Shown here in pieces: positions 44,146 to 55,800 of a stretch of 64,000 nucleotides of DNA (position 1 is the first letter of the stretch; the number at the start of each line of letters is the position of its first letter). This DNA is from Alviniconcha marisindica. Its lineage: Eukaryota; Mollusca; Gastropoda; Provannidae. The notes below the pieces were generated by a model. The model was not told the DNA's origin, ran no database searches, and saw only the letters and a list, made by a program, of their open reading frames with translations. The stretch covers positions 186,001-250,000 of the forward strand of contig JABMCL010001960.1 of the NCBI GenBank assembly GCA_018857735.1, given 5' to 3'. The translations under genes and the position numbers were made by a program.

Positions 44146-45787
44146 TGTGGCAGAATTACAATTCAGCCTCATTACGGTTGATCAAATTCTGGTCTTGGTT
44201 TTCGTTTGTTTAGTTGCTGGTTTGTTTGCATCAAATTCTAGTAGCTGACTCATTTCACATGAAGACAGTCATGTCAATTTAACCTAGGTGTGTACATTTG
44301 TTTACAATGGAAGTGTGACCTATGTCTGAAGCAGCATGGTGTCCTGCAGAGTCTGCCATAGACTGTGGTTGTAGCATGTCTGCTGGTAATGCTAATTGTG
44401 TACTTGAGAATTTAAATTGGATTTTTTGTTGGTTTGCTAGGTCGGTTCGTGTAGCATGCCTCTACAAAATGATACTTGGTTGCTAGGAAATTTATTGTGA
44501 ATAATATCATTGTCACTGGAACTATGTTGCGCGGAAGCACACTTTTGTGCTTCGGCAACATTTCATTCTATATTCCCTTTGATCATCCACATTTAGATTC
44601 CCACGAGGGTTGTGGTTTGGATGTATAAATAATGTAAGGCTATGGCTTCAGAGCTCAGGAGCTGTGTGAAAGTTGAAGTGGCCAACCTGGGCTCCCCATC
44701 CTAATGAGCCTTATGGTTTCTGTGGAGGTAAAGCAACACTGAACCATGCACATGCACTGGTCATAGTTTGTCCCTAATATGTCAACCGATGTCCGAGGAC
44801 ATTAAGCTCCACATCATCAGCACTAGCTTCAGCTCCTGAGGGAAACCTTCAAAGCTCACTGTGCTTCCAGAGGGAAACTCAGGAGACTTTGGTAGGCAGG
44901 ATGTAGCAACCCCCCCCCCCCCCCCAAACTAGGGATGGCAGCTCCTGCACCCCCCCCCCCCTCTTCTTTCTTGGGATGGCAGCTCATGTAAATAATAATA
45001 CAGACGCTTCTAGAATAATTGGGGAGTAAAAACAATAATGTGTAGGACAGTCGGTGGATTGTGTTTTCTAAGAGGATGACTGGATAGGAGCTAGGTAGCT
45101 GTCTGGTTAGGGGGTAGGCGTTTCCATTACTCAAGATGTTTTAGATATTCTTGTTGCACAAGTTGTTCTGGGAAGTTGTTTTATTTTGCAGATCTAAATA
45201 GATTTAGATTTGTCAAGTTCTTGTTACCAAAGTTGTTTGAATTTTTCGATCTGAATTCTACTTGACTTAGTTAAGATGAAGGACAGTAGGCATTGGGAGA
45301 ATGGGTTAAATTAATTATGGTGTGAGAGAGTGAGAGTGAGAAATCCTGGGTTACTGGTATGTTTGAAACTTGATGCTGACTTAAGGATGGCGCATGTGAT
45401 TTGGAGAAATTAAATTGGTTGAACTCTTATTTTTCTCTGTCAATATAATGAGATTAGCATGAGATTGGGATAATCCTTGTTCATGGTGTTTTGTTGTCAG
45501 GGTTTTGTTTGGTAAAAGGGGGTCAGTTGCTAGCACACACACACACCTGATAAATATTTCAGGTGTAAACCACATCTCTCTGTGACTGTAAACACAATGC
45601 GAGGTCTCATGTTAAAATTGCCGTTGTTGTGCTAACCAATAACTGGTGTTTGGCAGGCAGATGAATTTGTTTGTATAGGGCCAGACCCCCCCCCCTCCCC
45701 CCTTGTTTGTATAGGGCCAGACCCCCCCCCCCCCCTCATTACCCCACGGTTCCCGACGTCCATAGACACTATTCAAAAACTGCCACA
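44146..45787 (+). mobile_element. TG...CA element with ATAT target duplication inside the L2 LINE (probable solo LTR)
   Basis: The insertion starts TGTGGCAG (44146-44153) and ends CTGCCACA (45780-45787), an 8-bp inverted terminus with TG...CA ends. It is flanked on both sides by ATAT (44142-44145 and 45788-45791). L2 homology breaks off before it and resumes after it. The 4-bp duplication and TG...CA ends fit a Ty3/Gypsy-type solo LTR; ATAT is a known target preference of some Gypsy-group elements. At 1642 bp it is long for an LTR, partly because it carries a SINE-like repeat (44690-44830) and poly-C tracts. No coding frame. A non-autonomous DNA transposon is the alternative. Confidence 0.75.
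44690..44830 (-). repeat. SINE-like dispersed repeat, long form, copy 2 (minus strand)
   Basis: The minus strand reads 'gagcttaatgtcctcggaca', 'cggttgacatattagggaca', then 'ctccacagaaaccataaggc' and 'tcattaggatgggga'. It matches 42064-42214 in inverse orientation. It lies inside the TG...CA insertion. Confidence 0.7.
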
Positions 45788-46259
45788 ATATCATGGGCAC
45801 TGCTCCGTCTTGTCTCTGTGATTGTCTCCCATACGCTCCGCTCTGCTTCTGATACTCTCAGCCTCTAGACTACTTGAATCAGACTCTCCACTGTTGATTC
45901 CCACACCTTTTCTGTTTTCGGTCCATCAACATGGAATGACCTTCCTCACCCTCTCCAACAGAAATCCTCTCTGGACTCATTCAAATCTAATCTAAAAACA
46001 TATCTTTTCCCAAAATTGTAGATCTGCCATGTTTTCTGTTCCTGTTAATGTTTTTATCCATTTCAAGTCTCCCAGGCATTTGCTGCTGATTTTAAGCTGT
46101 GTATATTAAGCTGTGTATATTAAGCTTTGTATAGTCAGAATGCTTGTGTGTGTGGGTGCCTCTGCGTGTGTGTATGCATATGTATGCACCTAGTATAGTC
46201 TCTAGGGACAAGGTTTTGTGCTTTAAAAATACTTTAATTATTATTTATTAATTATTATT

Positions 46260-47190
46260 AAAGTTTATGAACTTTTTTGATATAATTTAAAGCCAGAATC
46301 ATCAGAGGAAGCATTAGCAGAACCTCTTTACCTAAGCAAGAACATTAGAAGTGGCAAAAATTGCATGCTTTTTAATAGTTGGTTAGAGAAAGGCATGTAC
46401 TGTACAGGCCATGCCAGACAAAGAATGATGGTTTAATAAATTATAAATTAAATGAATTAAAATTACAATATTCTTGAACATTAACTTTCTAGCATATCTT
46501 GGATACATACAAGCAATTAAAACACACCTTAAAAGCCTCATGATTGCCATAGATACCAATGAAATTGTTATGAACCCCAGATTATTAGCAAAGATTTATG
46601 CTGAAGTGAAAGAAACTAAATTTTATATGATGACACATTAACTGAAAATGGAAAAAAATGCCAAACTGCTAGAGTAAATGTGAAATTATGTTAAGAGAAA
46701 AAATATACTGGACGGCCACCTTCAAGAAGAAAAATACATGAAATGGTTCCAGATCAAAATTTTAGCAACAATATTGTGTTAAAAGATATGGCCATCACAA
46801 GATATTTTGTACAATTTTTGTAACCTGGAAAGAGCTAGTATACAACACTGTATGTGGAAGATGTCAACATGTAAAACCGTTCTGGAATAAATTAGAAGAG
46901 TTTGTATGTGACTGCTGTAACACTGTTCACAGCTTTACATTTAATGACAAAATTATTTTGTTTGGTACTGATGATCATTTTAAAAGTAACAAAGTTCTTG
47001 ATTTTATTATACTGCATGCAGAATTTTCATTTACATTTGCAGACATGAAAAAATTAAACCTCAGTTACGTGCATTTAGAAATAAGTTGAAGAAAAAAAAA
47101 ATGACATTGAAGCATACAACCAAAAGTTGAAACCAACCATACCTGACTTTTTATCAGACTGGGTCTTTCATAAACCAGTTAAACCAATAA
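46260..47190 (+). mobile_element. L1/Tx1-like LINE 3' part, second plus-strand copy
   Basis: Starts 'aagtttatgaacttttttga', like 10068, and follows the same order: connection region, a degraded finger (YNFCNLERASIQHCMW near 46810-46860), then 'aaaattattttgtttggtac' (as at 10716) and a 3' end 'tttacagaatggataagaat' shared with 11021. Many frameshifts. It directly abuts the 3' end of the L2 element. Confidence 0.8.
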
Positions 47191-47885
47191 TAATGCTTAA
47201 ATAGTTTCTTTGTTGTTGTTTTACATCTACTTCCAGACTGATTTGCTAGCTTCCTGTATGGTGTTTTACAGAATGGATAAGAATTTGAATAGCACAGGAC
47301 ACTCACTCTAAGCAGTAAAAACAACCATTAGATATAACTAATGTTAATAGGACGTCTTTTTCTGTTGTTGCTGCTAATGTTTTGTGATTTTCCCTGAAAG
47401 TCAGAATTTTTTGTTTGGGGCCATTGCTGGAAAGATAGATTTTTCTTTTTTTAATGCCAGTCTTGTATCACCAGTATTCTTTCCTCTCTATTGTGTGTGT
47501 GAGTGTGTGGGGGGTGGGGTGGATTGTGTGTCTGTGTGCTAGCAAGTTTCTGTTGTTCTCTTTACTTTAACTCTACATATTAGTTCTTCTCTGGGAAGCA
47601 GTTCAGGTCCATCAAAACTAGAACTACCTGCTTTAGAAACAGTTTTTAACCAAAAGCAGTCCAAACATCAAACTAAAATTGATTGTGAAAGGATCAGCAG
47701 AAGAAAGTGAGAAAAAGAACGAAATTCAAAAGAAAGAAAAAAGTTTAAAAAAATTTTATTTAAAAAGCGAGAAGAAGAAAAAATACCAACAGCTGTACCA
47801 ATGGAAGGGGAGGGGGTGGAATAGGGGCTGGATGGTGAATTATCTCTATTGTTTTTAGCAAACAAGCATGAGGCATCAAATGAGA
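47191..47885. other. Non-coding DNA, nothing recognised beyond the LINE 3' UTR
   Basis: The first part, to about 47300, resembles 10960-11050 (shared 'cttcctgtagggtgttttac' or a close variant), so it is the UTR of the LINE. The rest is A-rich. Confidence 0.45.
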
Positions 47886-48230
47886 GTATGTAACTTGGTT
47901 TTTCAACGCCCAGTCAACTGGTATGGCTATATCAGGGCAAAACACATTTTGTCAGCCAAATGCTTAAAATATATATACATGATAAAACTAGTGCATGATC
48001 AGATTTTTTAACAACAGATGTAAAATATAGATAAAACATAAACAGAAGCAAAAAATGATCCTAAACTTTATAATCTACCAAAAATACTGATTTCTTTCAG
48101 AATGTTAAAATACTATCCAGTGATTCTCCTGGAATACAATCCACAGTAGCTGAACTGTAACAGGTCTCTCAGAAGAAGTAAAAAAGAATATATATGTTCA
48201 AGGTAAAATATGTTCAATGGTTATTAATAC
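47886..48230 (-). mobile_element. Jockey-type LINE 3' end, copy 2
   Basis: The terminal tail matches 59998-60060 (gccagtcaactggtatggct on the plus strand). On the minus strand, 48220-48195 reads the motif LTIEHIL-like, the end of the Jockey protein as at 60340. Strongly decayed. Confidence 0.6.
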
Positions 48231-48549
48231 TGCCCAGCAGCAAATTTAGAACCCTTTTGAGGCTCAAGTGTTAATACATTATAAAAGATTTTGTGCAAAA
48301 TATCAACCAAAAGATCTTACAGAATTTTCATCAGCTATAATTCTAATATCATGAGAGACAAGAAAACTTGTTATGATAGACATCTGTCTGAAAACTGTGA
48401 TAATGGTAAAGCTGTTAGAATGTGATAAATATTAGAATGGATGAAGAAGAAACTATATATGGATGAAGAAGAAACTATCTTGTCTTTTGCAGACTTTCAC
48501 TAGTTTCAGGGAAGGTTTCCAAACATGGGACTCGATTTCTCACTTATCA

Positions 48550-49100
48550 AGGATTGGTTTCATCAACAATGACATACCAGAAAACAACAACAACAAACAG
48601 GAATGAGAACACTGCTCTGCATTCAGATTCAAAACAATGGTCACTTATTTTGAAATGGTCAATGGTCACTTATTTTGACATGGTTCTAAATGAATATAAC
48701 CAAAAACCAGAAGGTGTGTGCAAACGGAATCAGCTTTTTGCTGAGTTCAACTGGGAAAAATATCCTGCAAACTGACTCTAACAATAAAAGATAAGCAACT
48801 TAAATGGTTTCAATTCAGAATCTCACACAGACTTTTACCAATGAGACATTATTTGTACTTAAGACAATACACGATTGTTGTAGCAATGAAGAAGAAAGAT
48901 TACTTCTTTGGGAGTGCCCAGCTGTCCAGTCTTTTTGGTCTGATGTCAGTGCACTGATCTGTAGGGACATGCAAGTGGAACCGAATATGCCTCTGACTCT
49001 GTTTGGCTTTGAACAAAATGTACAGATTGATAGTTTTTGGCCTAATTATTTGATGGCAACATTCCACATCTTCAAATCAAAACAGAAAACCAAATGTTAA
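48550..49100 (+). mobile_element. L1/Tx1-like LINE C-terminal fragment, a third subfamily
   Basis: A frame ends QLFAEFNWEKYPAN, then a frame-shifted stretch KQLKWFQFRI. The frame 48804-49100 follows: CSNEEERLLLWECPAVQSFW and LTLFGFEQNVQIDSFWPNYL. This is the connection/finger region seen at 10425 and 7474, but with different sequence. One cysteine pair of the finger is lost with the frameshift. Confidence 0.65.
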
Positions 49101-51225
49101 CATTTTCATCCACTCATGAAAGCAAAGAGCGATCAGAGAAACATTGCACCGCTGCTTCAGACCACAAAAAAAGACATGAGGCCCAACAGTTGTCATTTGC
49201 TGATCTTCTGTGTTTAGAGTAAAATGTAATATAAATCTCTCTCTCTCTCATTCCACCAGCCACTGAAGTGTGTGTGTGTGTGTGTGTGTATGCGTGTGCG
49301 TGCATGTGTGTATGTATGTGTGTGTGTGTTTCTTTTTTCTTGTCCAAATGTCAGTTTAATGTATAGTTCCAGTTAACCTGGTGATTGTATGTGTTGTATC
49401 TTATTAGTGTATGTGCTGTGCTTGCTGATTTTTAATTATTGTAATCTAATGTAAAAATCTGCTGTCATTTTCTAAATAAATTATCCTGGTTTCTGGAGAG
49501 AAAAAAAATTGATGTAGTATTTCATATTACAGAATTATCATGTTTCTATCAATATTTCCTCAGTGAACTTTAGCGCAACTGTTTGAAAACTGCCCATAAT
49601 CAAAAATGATTTATCAAGAAATACCGATTTCTTCACACACACACACAAAAAGAAGAGTATGTTTAGAATTTTAGAACCCAATATTTCAAAATCCAATACA
49701 GTGGCTGCATGTATATATCTTGCATGTATATGTTCATACATGGAATTATGTCAAAACCAAACATCCAAATATTTTTTATGAACAGCTCATTTCACTCACA
49801 TGCTTTTCATTATATTTTATTCTTTCAAAAGCATGCATCAGTGCTTCCAGACACTCCAGGCATTCAACACACTACAACAGGAAGTACAATATTTTCACTT
49901 ATCATTGTTTAACTGTTGTTTTGTGGCTTTCCAAAAATGGGCTTACCCCCAAAATTTGCACATGTTTTGTATTGTCATATTATCATTCCTTTCAACCATT
50001 TGGATATTGTTTAAGAATGTTAGCAGTCAACCTTGTTTATTTTTTATATATTTTTTTATTTTATCACAACAGGATGGCCATATTTCAAGTTGCCTGATGA
50101 CAGGGAATTGGACAGAATCACGAAATACTTCTTTCACATGCTAAAGAACTAAACAAATTGCTTGAAGTTCAACAGCTATCACTGTAAGGAAGACTTGCAT
50201 GATTTGTGGTGATGTGAGGTTACTGTCACAAAAGTGATACATTCAAAAGTTTACAAAGTGCCCCAGTACTGCAGACACCACTCAAACTATTTGCAATGAT
50301 GCCATCATTGGTATGCGTGATATGAACAATGCACAATCAATTCCATTTGTTTAATGGAATGTAACAGAAGATGAGGTAAGGTACATAATGAGTTTTCATC
50401 AGCAACTCACTATACAGCTACAATTTTAACTAACATGCACATGCCAGTGCATGTACAGAGGTATATTTGTGTGTGTGTGTGTGTGTGTGTATGCATGCGC
50501 GCACTATTGTGTGTTCAGTTGGAAGGAGGGTAAAGCTCACCGTAACTGTTTCCTTTCTTTATCAGCTGAATCTTGAAACCATTGAACACATTGCTGAAAC
50601 AAAAACAGAAACAAACCAAAATTCAATTACAGAAACTATTACATCTATTTCCTTTTTAAAAATTCAATTAGTACCCTTCTGCATGTACTGTTCATGAATA
50701 CTGTGGTAGTAAATGGCAAAAAGTTGATATATTTTCCACATTTAATCATCAACTGTCTGTTGCATTACTACAGTTAATTCTAATTCCACTTTCACCAAAC
50801 TGTTGAAGTTTCAAACTATTATTCTATGGGGGATTCATACACATTTAGTCCTCTCATGCCTTCTAAACTGACTCACCTCTACCAACAATACCACAACTGA
50901 TTTCAAATTCTGTCTTCTTACTTTTTGCCCCATGTTACAATTCCTTCTGTGTGCCCCATGTGTTTGTACATGTGCACATAGTGTATGCATGTGTGTGTGT
51001 GTGTGTGTGTGCGCGCGAGTGCATGTGCGTGTGCAAGGAATACATTATTATGTGTGTGCGTGCATGCATGTGTGTGTGTGTGTGCATGCATGCATTCATG
51101 CATGTGCACATGCATGTATATGTGTTGTAAGTAGGTCTTGCCTGTTCAATTTTTGTGTGATCTGAACTGCTTGCGGTGTCTCAACCTGTATGTAGTTTTT
51201 ATTTGAATTTGTACAATGTGTGAAG
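49101..51225. other. Microsatellite-bearing non-coding DNA
   Basis: (TG)n at about 49268-49288, 50468-50490 and 50990-51090. Otherwise A/T-rich. No gene seen. Frames such as 49720-50144 are A/T-rich and hydrophobic, with no domain. Confidence 0.6.
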
Positions 51226-51290
51226 CTCAATTTTTTACACTGGAGCTTCATGCTTTATAAATATTTCTTTATTATCATTACCACACTCTG
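51226..51290 (+). repeat. L2-type LINE 3' tail
   Basis: 'acactggagcttcatgcttt' 'ataaatatttctttattatc', the usual end of an L2 3' UTR with ATT repeats. Confidence 0.45.
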
Positions 51291-51539
51291 ATTTGTTCAA
51301 GATGCACCATGTGGCATTGTTCTGGACCTTTTGTACACATATGGTTTGTTCATCAATTACACTTGTAAACTTAGCCTTGCAGTAGTCCAATCTTTATTTA
51401 TTTATATGAACACTTGTCAAGTGCTTAATCTGAAATGAGCCCTAAGCATTCAGAATGGCAACTACAGTGTTGTTCTTTCCTTCCGTGCTCTTATCATGAC
51501 TCTGAATGTGTGACTGTCACTTTACACAGTGTGTTTTGA

Positions 51540-51870
51540 CTATCTGTGTTGCTTAGTTGTTAAATGGCTGGTGCCATGTGAAACTGCCATCAACTCAGCA
51601 CAAGCTCTGTGTACACCACACAACCATGTACCAGTTTACAGTGTTACTTAGTCACATGTTTAGCTGCAACCTGCCACCTGCACTTTTGGCAGAATGACCA
51701 GGATCTTTTACCTGCTATTGTGATACACATGGGTGGAACAGAAACTGAAATAAGAGTTAGCACAGAAAGCTGACACTGGAGAAAAAATTCCCCCACTGCT
51801 CCTGCCAGGACCCAAACCCAAGACTTTTCAATCATGAGTCTGTTACTCTATCCCCACTCCCCAGTCTTGA
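51540..51870. repeat. Dispersed repeat shared with the MITE at 61.8 kb
   Basis: 'ggctggtgccatgtgaaact', 'tgtgtacaccacacaaccat' and 'tgcaacctgccacctgcact' are matched, in the same order, at 61775-61925. The right part has 'gccaggacccaaacccaaga' and 'ctttcaatcatgag'-like sequence, which may be SINE-related. Confidence 0.55.
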
Positions 51871-51894
51871 CATGGTCATGGACACAACAAGCTT

Positions 51895-52035
51895 TGCTGT
51901 GGAAATTGTTCATATAATAATAATAATTGAAGTATTTATAAAGCACAAAATCTTGTCCATAGAGACTATTGTAAGCACACCCACACCCACACACAGACAC
52001 CCACACAAACAAGTATACTGACTATACAAATCTTA
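51895..52035 (-). repeat. L2-type LINE 3' end, minus strand
   Basis: On the minus strand: 'gtgggtgtgcttacaatagt', 'ctctatggacaagattttgt' and ATT repeats, matching 46140-46257 of L2 fragment B. Confidence 0.65.
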
Positions 52036-52670
52036 ATTTACACACAACTTAAACAGACCCCAAACAGTAACTGTTAGACATGAATGGACAGATAGGTGCA
52101 ATTCTCAGAAGTGCAAGAAAGACAGTACACAGGCTACAGATGTGTTGTTTCACTGACAGTGTCTAGCCAAGGTGATTTAAGAGAGCTCCATTAACAGAGC
52201 TCTGAAACGGAATGCTACATCCACCAACTGTGATCAAACTGAAATCCACAGGAATAGTTTCTCCCTGTCAGCAATATGCTTGTAGAACATCATCCCACCC
52301 CAGGCACCAGCTGCAGACTCCTCCCAGGCCTTCAGATCCACCACTGAGGCCTGGATGAGAAAAGCCTAGCACATTTAAGCCCCATCACCTGTTTTTTGCC
52401 CACTTACCTGTAACACTGTAACCGGTCAGATACATGGCCGTCCATACTGTACCAGAGCCATACTATCAAACACCCAGGTCCCTTCCATGCCTAACACACA
52501 CTCACGCGCGTGCGCCACACACACTCTATCACTGTGCTGCGTTTTTTTGTTGCTGTTGTTTTTTAGAACTGGTCAAACAAAAATAACAGCCAGTATGTCT
52601 AACCAATTTTGTTTTTGTTATCCAGTAAAATACCAGAAATTACCAGTTAAGGCAAACCCTGTGATAATCA
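52036..52670. other. Non-coding DNA, nothing recognised
   Basis: No frame with a recognisable domain. Confidence 0.4.
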
Positions 52671-52675
52671 CAGCC

Positions 52676-52900
52676 ATGAAAGGATATGACACTGGACAGT
52701 GGTTGTGAGTAGAGGGTGAATAGTACTGGTGAGAGGACCAATCCCTGAGGAACAGCATAAACAACCATAACAGACTGCATCTTATCACTTAAGTCTGACT
52801 CAAACCAGGACAGTGCTATAAGACCCCAAAAGTGATTTTGGGTCATCTTAACAAGATGGCACTGTCAAGAGTGTCAAAATTTCTGGTCTGACTTTGTAAA
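52676..52900 (-). mobile_element. L2-type reverse transcriptase fragment, minus strand
   Basis: The minus strand reads FDTLDSAIL, then SWFESDLSDKMQSVMVVYAV and PQGLVLSPVLFTLYSQPLSS, i.e. RT motif A to motif B of an L2 polymerase with 'VPQG-xV-L-xPVLFTLY'. It ends just before the YADD motif. A frame change separates the two parts. Confidence 0.7.
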
Positions 52901-53599
52901 GGAAACCTTCAAGGGCACTCAGAACAGCACAATAAATGCTAAAAAATATGTACATGCTAAAACTGGTATGTTGCCAGATTCTAAAAACAGACATAAGTAA
53001 ATAACTTGTTTTTTTATGCCAGTCAACCAGGATGGTTATATCATGGTGAAACACATTTGAACGGAAAACAATCAACGCTAAAAATATATACATGTTAAAA
53101 CAGGTACATCTTAAATTTGAGAAAACAGAGGTAAAAAAGTGTAAAAACTAAAATAATATGAAAAACCGATCACAGAACAATAATCTTCAAAAAAACTTTT
53201 TTTCCAAATATTCCTCAGCTGTAAAATATTTTCCCTTTATTTCAATAATTCAGAACAATTAAATATGTTCAATGGTTAAAAGCTCGTCAAATAGGACACA
53301 CACAGGTGCCTCCTTTCCCTTTAATAAAAAGGAACGAGTAACATAAGAGTGACCAATATGCAGCTGAGAAATCAATGCTTGAAGTCAGAGAAGGGGATGA
53401 ACTCATCTGAGATGTCACCATAAATCGCATCCTTAGCAACTTTCTGTAGCTGAATTTCCTCTAATGCCCACATGGCCAGGAACCCAGATAAAAACAATCT
53501 TCCTCCCATCTCTGATTAACTCCACATGCAGTTCTAAACTCTTTACTAGGAAAGGGTGGCTGTACTACAGGTTATATATAGCTTGTTGGGATGAAAGGG

Positions 53600-53810
53600 A
53601 ATCAGACAATATCAGGAAGATTTTTCTTCAGAGTGGTAGACATGTCTGAGAGCCAAAAGAATGGCTCAAAGTTTCCTGATGAATATAGAACTGTCAAGAG
53701 GAAGCCAGTAAGTGTATAGTTCATGAATAAGTTTAGTGAAGACAGCCACCACAGTGACTCCTTCCCCTCTCTTTGAACCATCAGTGAAAATTTTGGATGA
53801 AGGATAGTCT
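53600..53810 (-). pseudogene. Jockey RNase H remnant
   Basis: In the minus-strand frame offset from the annotated 99-codon frame, 53800-53700 reads KIFTDGSKRGEGVTVVAVFT and KLIHELYTYWLPLDSSIF. IFTDGS is the first catalytic aspartate motif of RNase H. The frame then reaches stops. Downstream minus-strand sequence (to about 53380) still shows family landmarks such as FIPFSDFK, also present at 60590-60560. Confidence 0.7.
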
Positions 53811-54457
53811 GCAACAAGTTGCTGATAAAACTGTAAGTTTCAGGGTTAGTCATGTCTTTTTGGACTGTTGGGGCTGAAAGCATCCAGGGAATAATGTCCA
53901 AAAAGGAAGCACTGTACTTTCTATCAGTTTAATGTTTAATGTAAAGTTTGGCATTCTCCAGATGAGGTAACATAGGGATGCTGAGAGGTGGAATTGTTGA
54001 CAGTCTTCAAACAGTTTAACATTTTTGGGTCCAAAAACACAACTGTAAGCTGGATTTTTCAGGCAGAGATTTCAGTTTCAGGACATAATTTAAAGCAGGT
54101 TTTAGATGGTAACAACCAGGAATGGCTGACATGCTTCCATGTAGAGACTTTGAGCAGGAGATGTGCAGAAAGCCCTGAATGCAATATACAAGCCCTGACG
54201 GTGGATCAGATCCAATTGCACTGGAACCAGAGGATTAGCCAATCCATAGGCAATGCATCCATAATCAGTTTGGAATGGACTAACAAATGGTACAGGCATA
54301 GCAGGATGAAATGATTGGCTCCCCAATCAGTATGCCCCACTACTTGTAGAATACCCAGAGCTTTCTGACAGGAAGATATAAGGTACTGTACATGGTTTTT
54401 AAAGGTTAGCTTTGTGTGGAAAAAAGAAAGAAAAAAAAGAAAAAAACCCCAGGGAAT

Positions 54458-55358
54458 TTAGCTTCTTTTAGTACTTTGATAGGCATCTTTCCCAGAAGGA
54501 TGTTCAGGTCTGGGGAAAAATCCATACTGCTGGTGAAAATGGATGCACACTGTCTTTGAAGTGAAAAGGTTAAAACCATTCTTACACACCCAAAATTGAA
54601 CACTGTTAAAGCACAGCTGCAAAGCCCTTTCCACTCTGTTTAACCACTTGTCCCACACACACAGAGCAAAATCGTCCACAAGCAAGGAGCAATCCCTATC
54701 CTTCAAGACAGTGTTAACAATGTTGCTAATTTTGATGCTGCATAGGGCTGGAGACTGTATGCTACCTTGCGGAACCCCCATCTCCTGCTTGTGCAGTTCT
54801 GACAGAGCAGAGCCCACTCTAACTCTGAAAGAACATCCACACAGGAAGCTCTGAATAAACATGGGAAGATGGCCCTTGAAACCAAGATCCCAGAGGTCTG
54901 CCAGAATGCCATGCTTCCATGTTGTATTGTAGGCTTTTTCAAGGTCAAAGAAAATAGATAGGAAATGCTCTTTGTTAACAAAAGCATTACTGATAAACAC
55001 TTCAAAACAAATGAAGTGATCCAATGTACCATGGTTCTTTTCAAAACCACACTAGCTACTCGAAAAGGAAACCTTGCAACTCAAACGATCCATATGAGGT
55101 GAGCACTGATCACTCTCTCCATTGTTTTGCATAGACAGCTGGTTATGCGATGGGTCTGAAGTTGGGGTGTGAATGGTCTTTACTGGGTTTGGGAATGGGA
55201 ATTACTACTGCTTTGTGCCATGATAGCAAAAGACAGCCAGATTCCCAGAGAGGGTTGTATGCCTTGAGAAGAACAGATAAAGCAGAGTCTGGAACAGGGG
55301 TTAAATGTTGACAATGCAACTGGTCAAAACCAGTGGCCAAGCCGTTGGCTCTTTGCAA
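54458..55358 (-). pseudogene. Jockey reverse transcriptase, broken
   Basis: The first frame (55358-55143) has SWHKAVVIPIPKPSKDHSHP and NFRPIA, the RT start. After a break, 55024-54458 encodes SIFFDLEKAYNTTWKHGILA (motif A, first aspartate present), LHKQEMGVPQGSIQSPALCS (motif B) and DCSLLVDDFALCVWDKW (motif C; aspartates 117 and 118 present, with Leu where most relatives have Tyr or Phe). The catalytic triad looks intact, but the frame breaks prevent a working enzyme. A duplicated 10-residue block (TDKKEVAEL twice) occurs in the upstream linker at 55510-55580. Confidence 0.85.
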
Positions 55359-55800
55359 CGACTGTTTGAATTCGGTAATTGAAAAAGGCAGATTATATTC
55401 CTCTTTGTTTTTAGAAGAGAAGTCCAGGCACCTTTTTTTCTTTTATCATTTTAGCCCTTTCAAACTCAGAAGAAGAATTTTCTGTTTTAATTTTTTTAGA
55501 AAGATTTGTAGCTGTTAATTCTGCAACTTCTTTTTTGTCAGTAATAAGTTCTGCAACTTCCTTTTTGTCCGTAACAAAAGTAACATTAACCTTTAAATGG
55601 TTAATCAAATATGAATCACTGTTACCATTTATCTTTCTAATGGCTTTCCAGACCTTCTGTGTTTGCATTTTAGAGTTTAGTTTAAAACAGAAATGTCTGA
55701 ACAAATTCCTCTTTTGTTGCTTAACAATGTGGCAAGCTTTGGCCCTTAAAAGTTTAAAACTCTTAACATTGATTATTCAAACACAATTTACAACTATCTT

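Larger units (their letters stand above)
42215..46257 (+). mobile_element. L2-type LINE fragment B, split by a 1.64-kb insertion
   Basis: Starts in the last part of the endonuclease domain (VSVTDQLESDHKAILACLNL). It continues through the RT fingers (42696-43295: KNYRPVSNRPFISKVLEKIV), the palm (43454-44056) and the post-RT region to 44145. After the insertion 44146-45787, homology resumes (GTAPSCLCDCLPYAP; then the last frame). It ends in a 3' UTR with 'gggacaaggttttgtgcttt' and ATT repeats near 46257. The copy is 5'-truncated and contains stops, including at 43293. Confidence 0.88.
52935..55800 (-). mobile_element. Jockey-type LINE, 5'-truncated, minus strand
   Basis: In minus-strand order: linker (55704-55411), RT fingers (55358-55143), RT palm (55024-54458), thumb, RNase H (about 53800-53700) and the 3' UTR with the tail at about 53060-52990 (gccagtcaaccaggatggtt on the plus strand). 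A second partial tail lies at 52938-52990. No endonuclease domain is seen, so the copy is 5'-truncated. Several frame breaks. The RNase H domain is expected in this group of Jockey-like elements. Confidence 0.85.
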
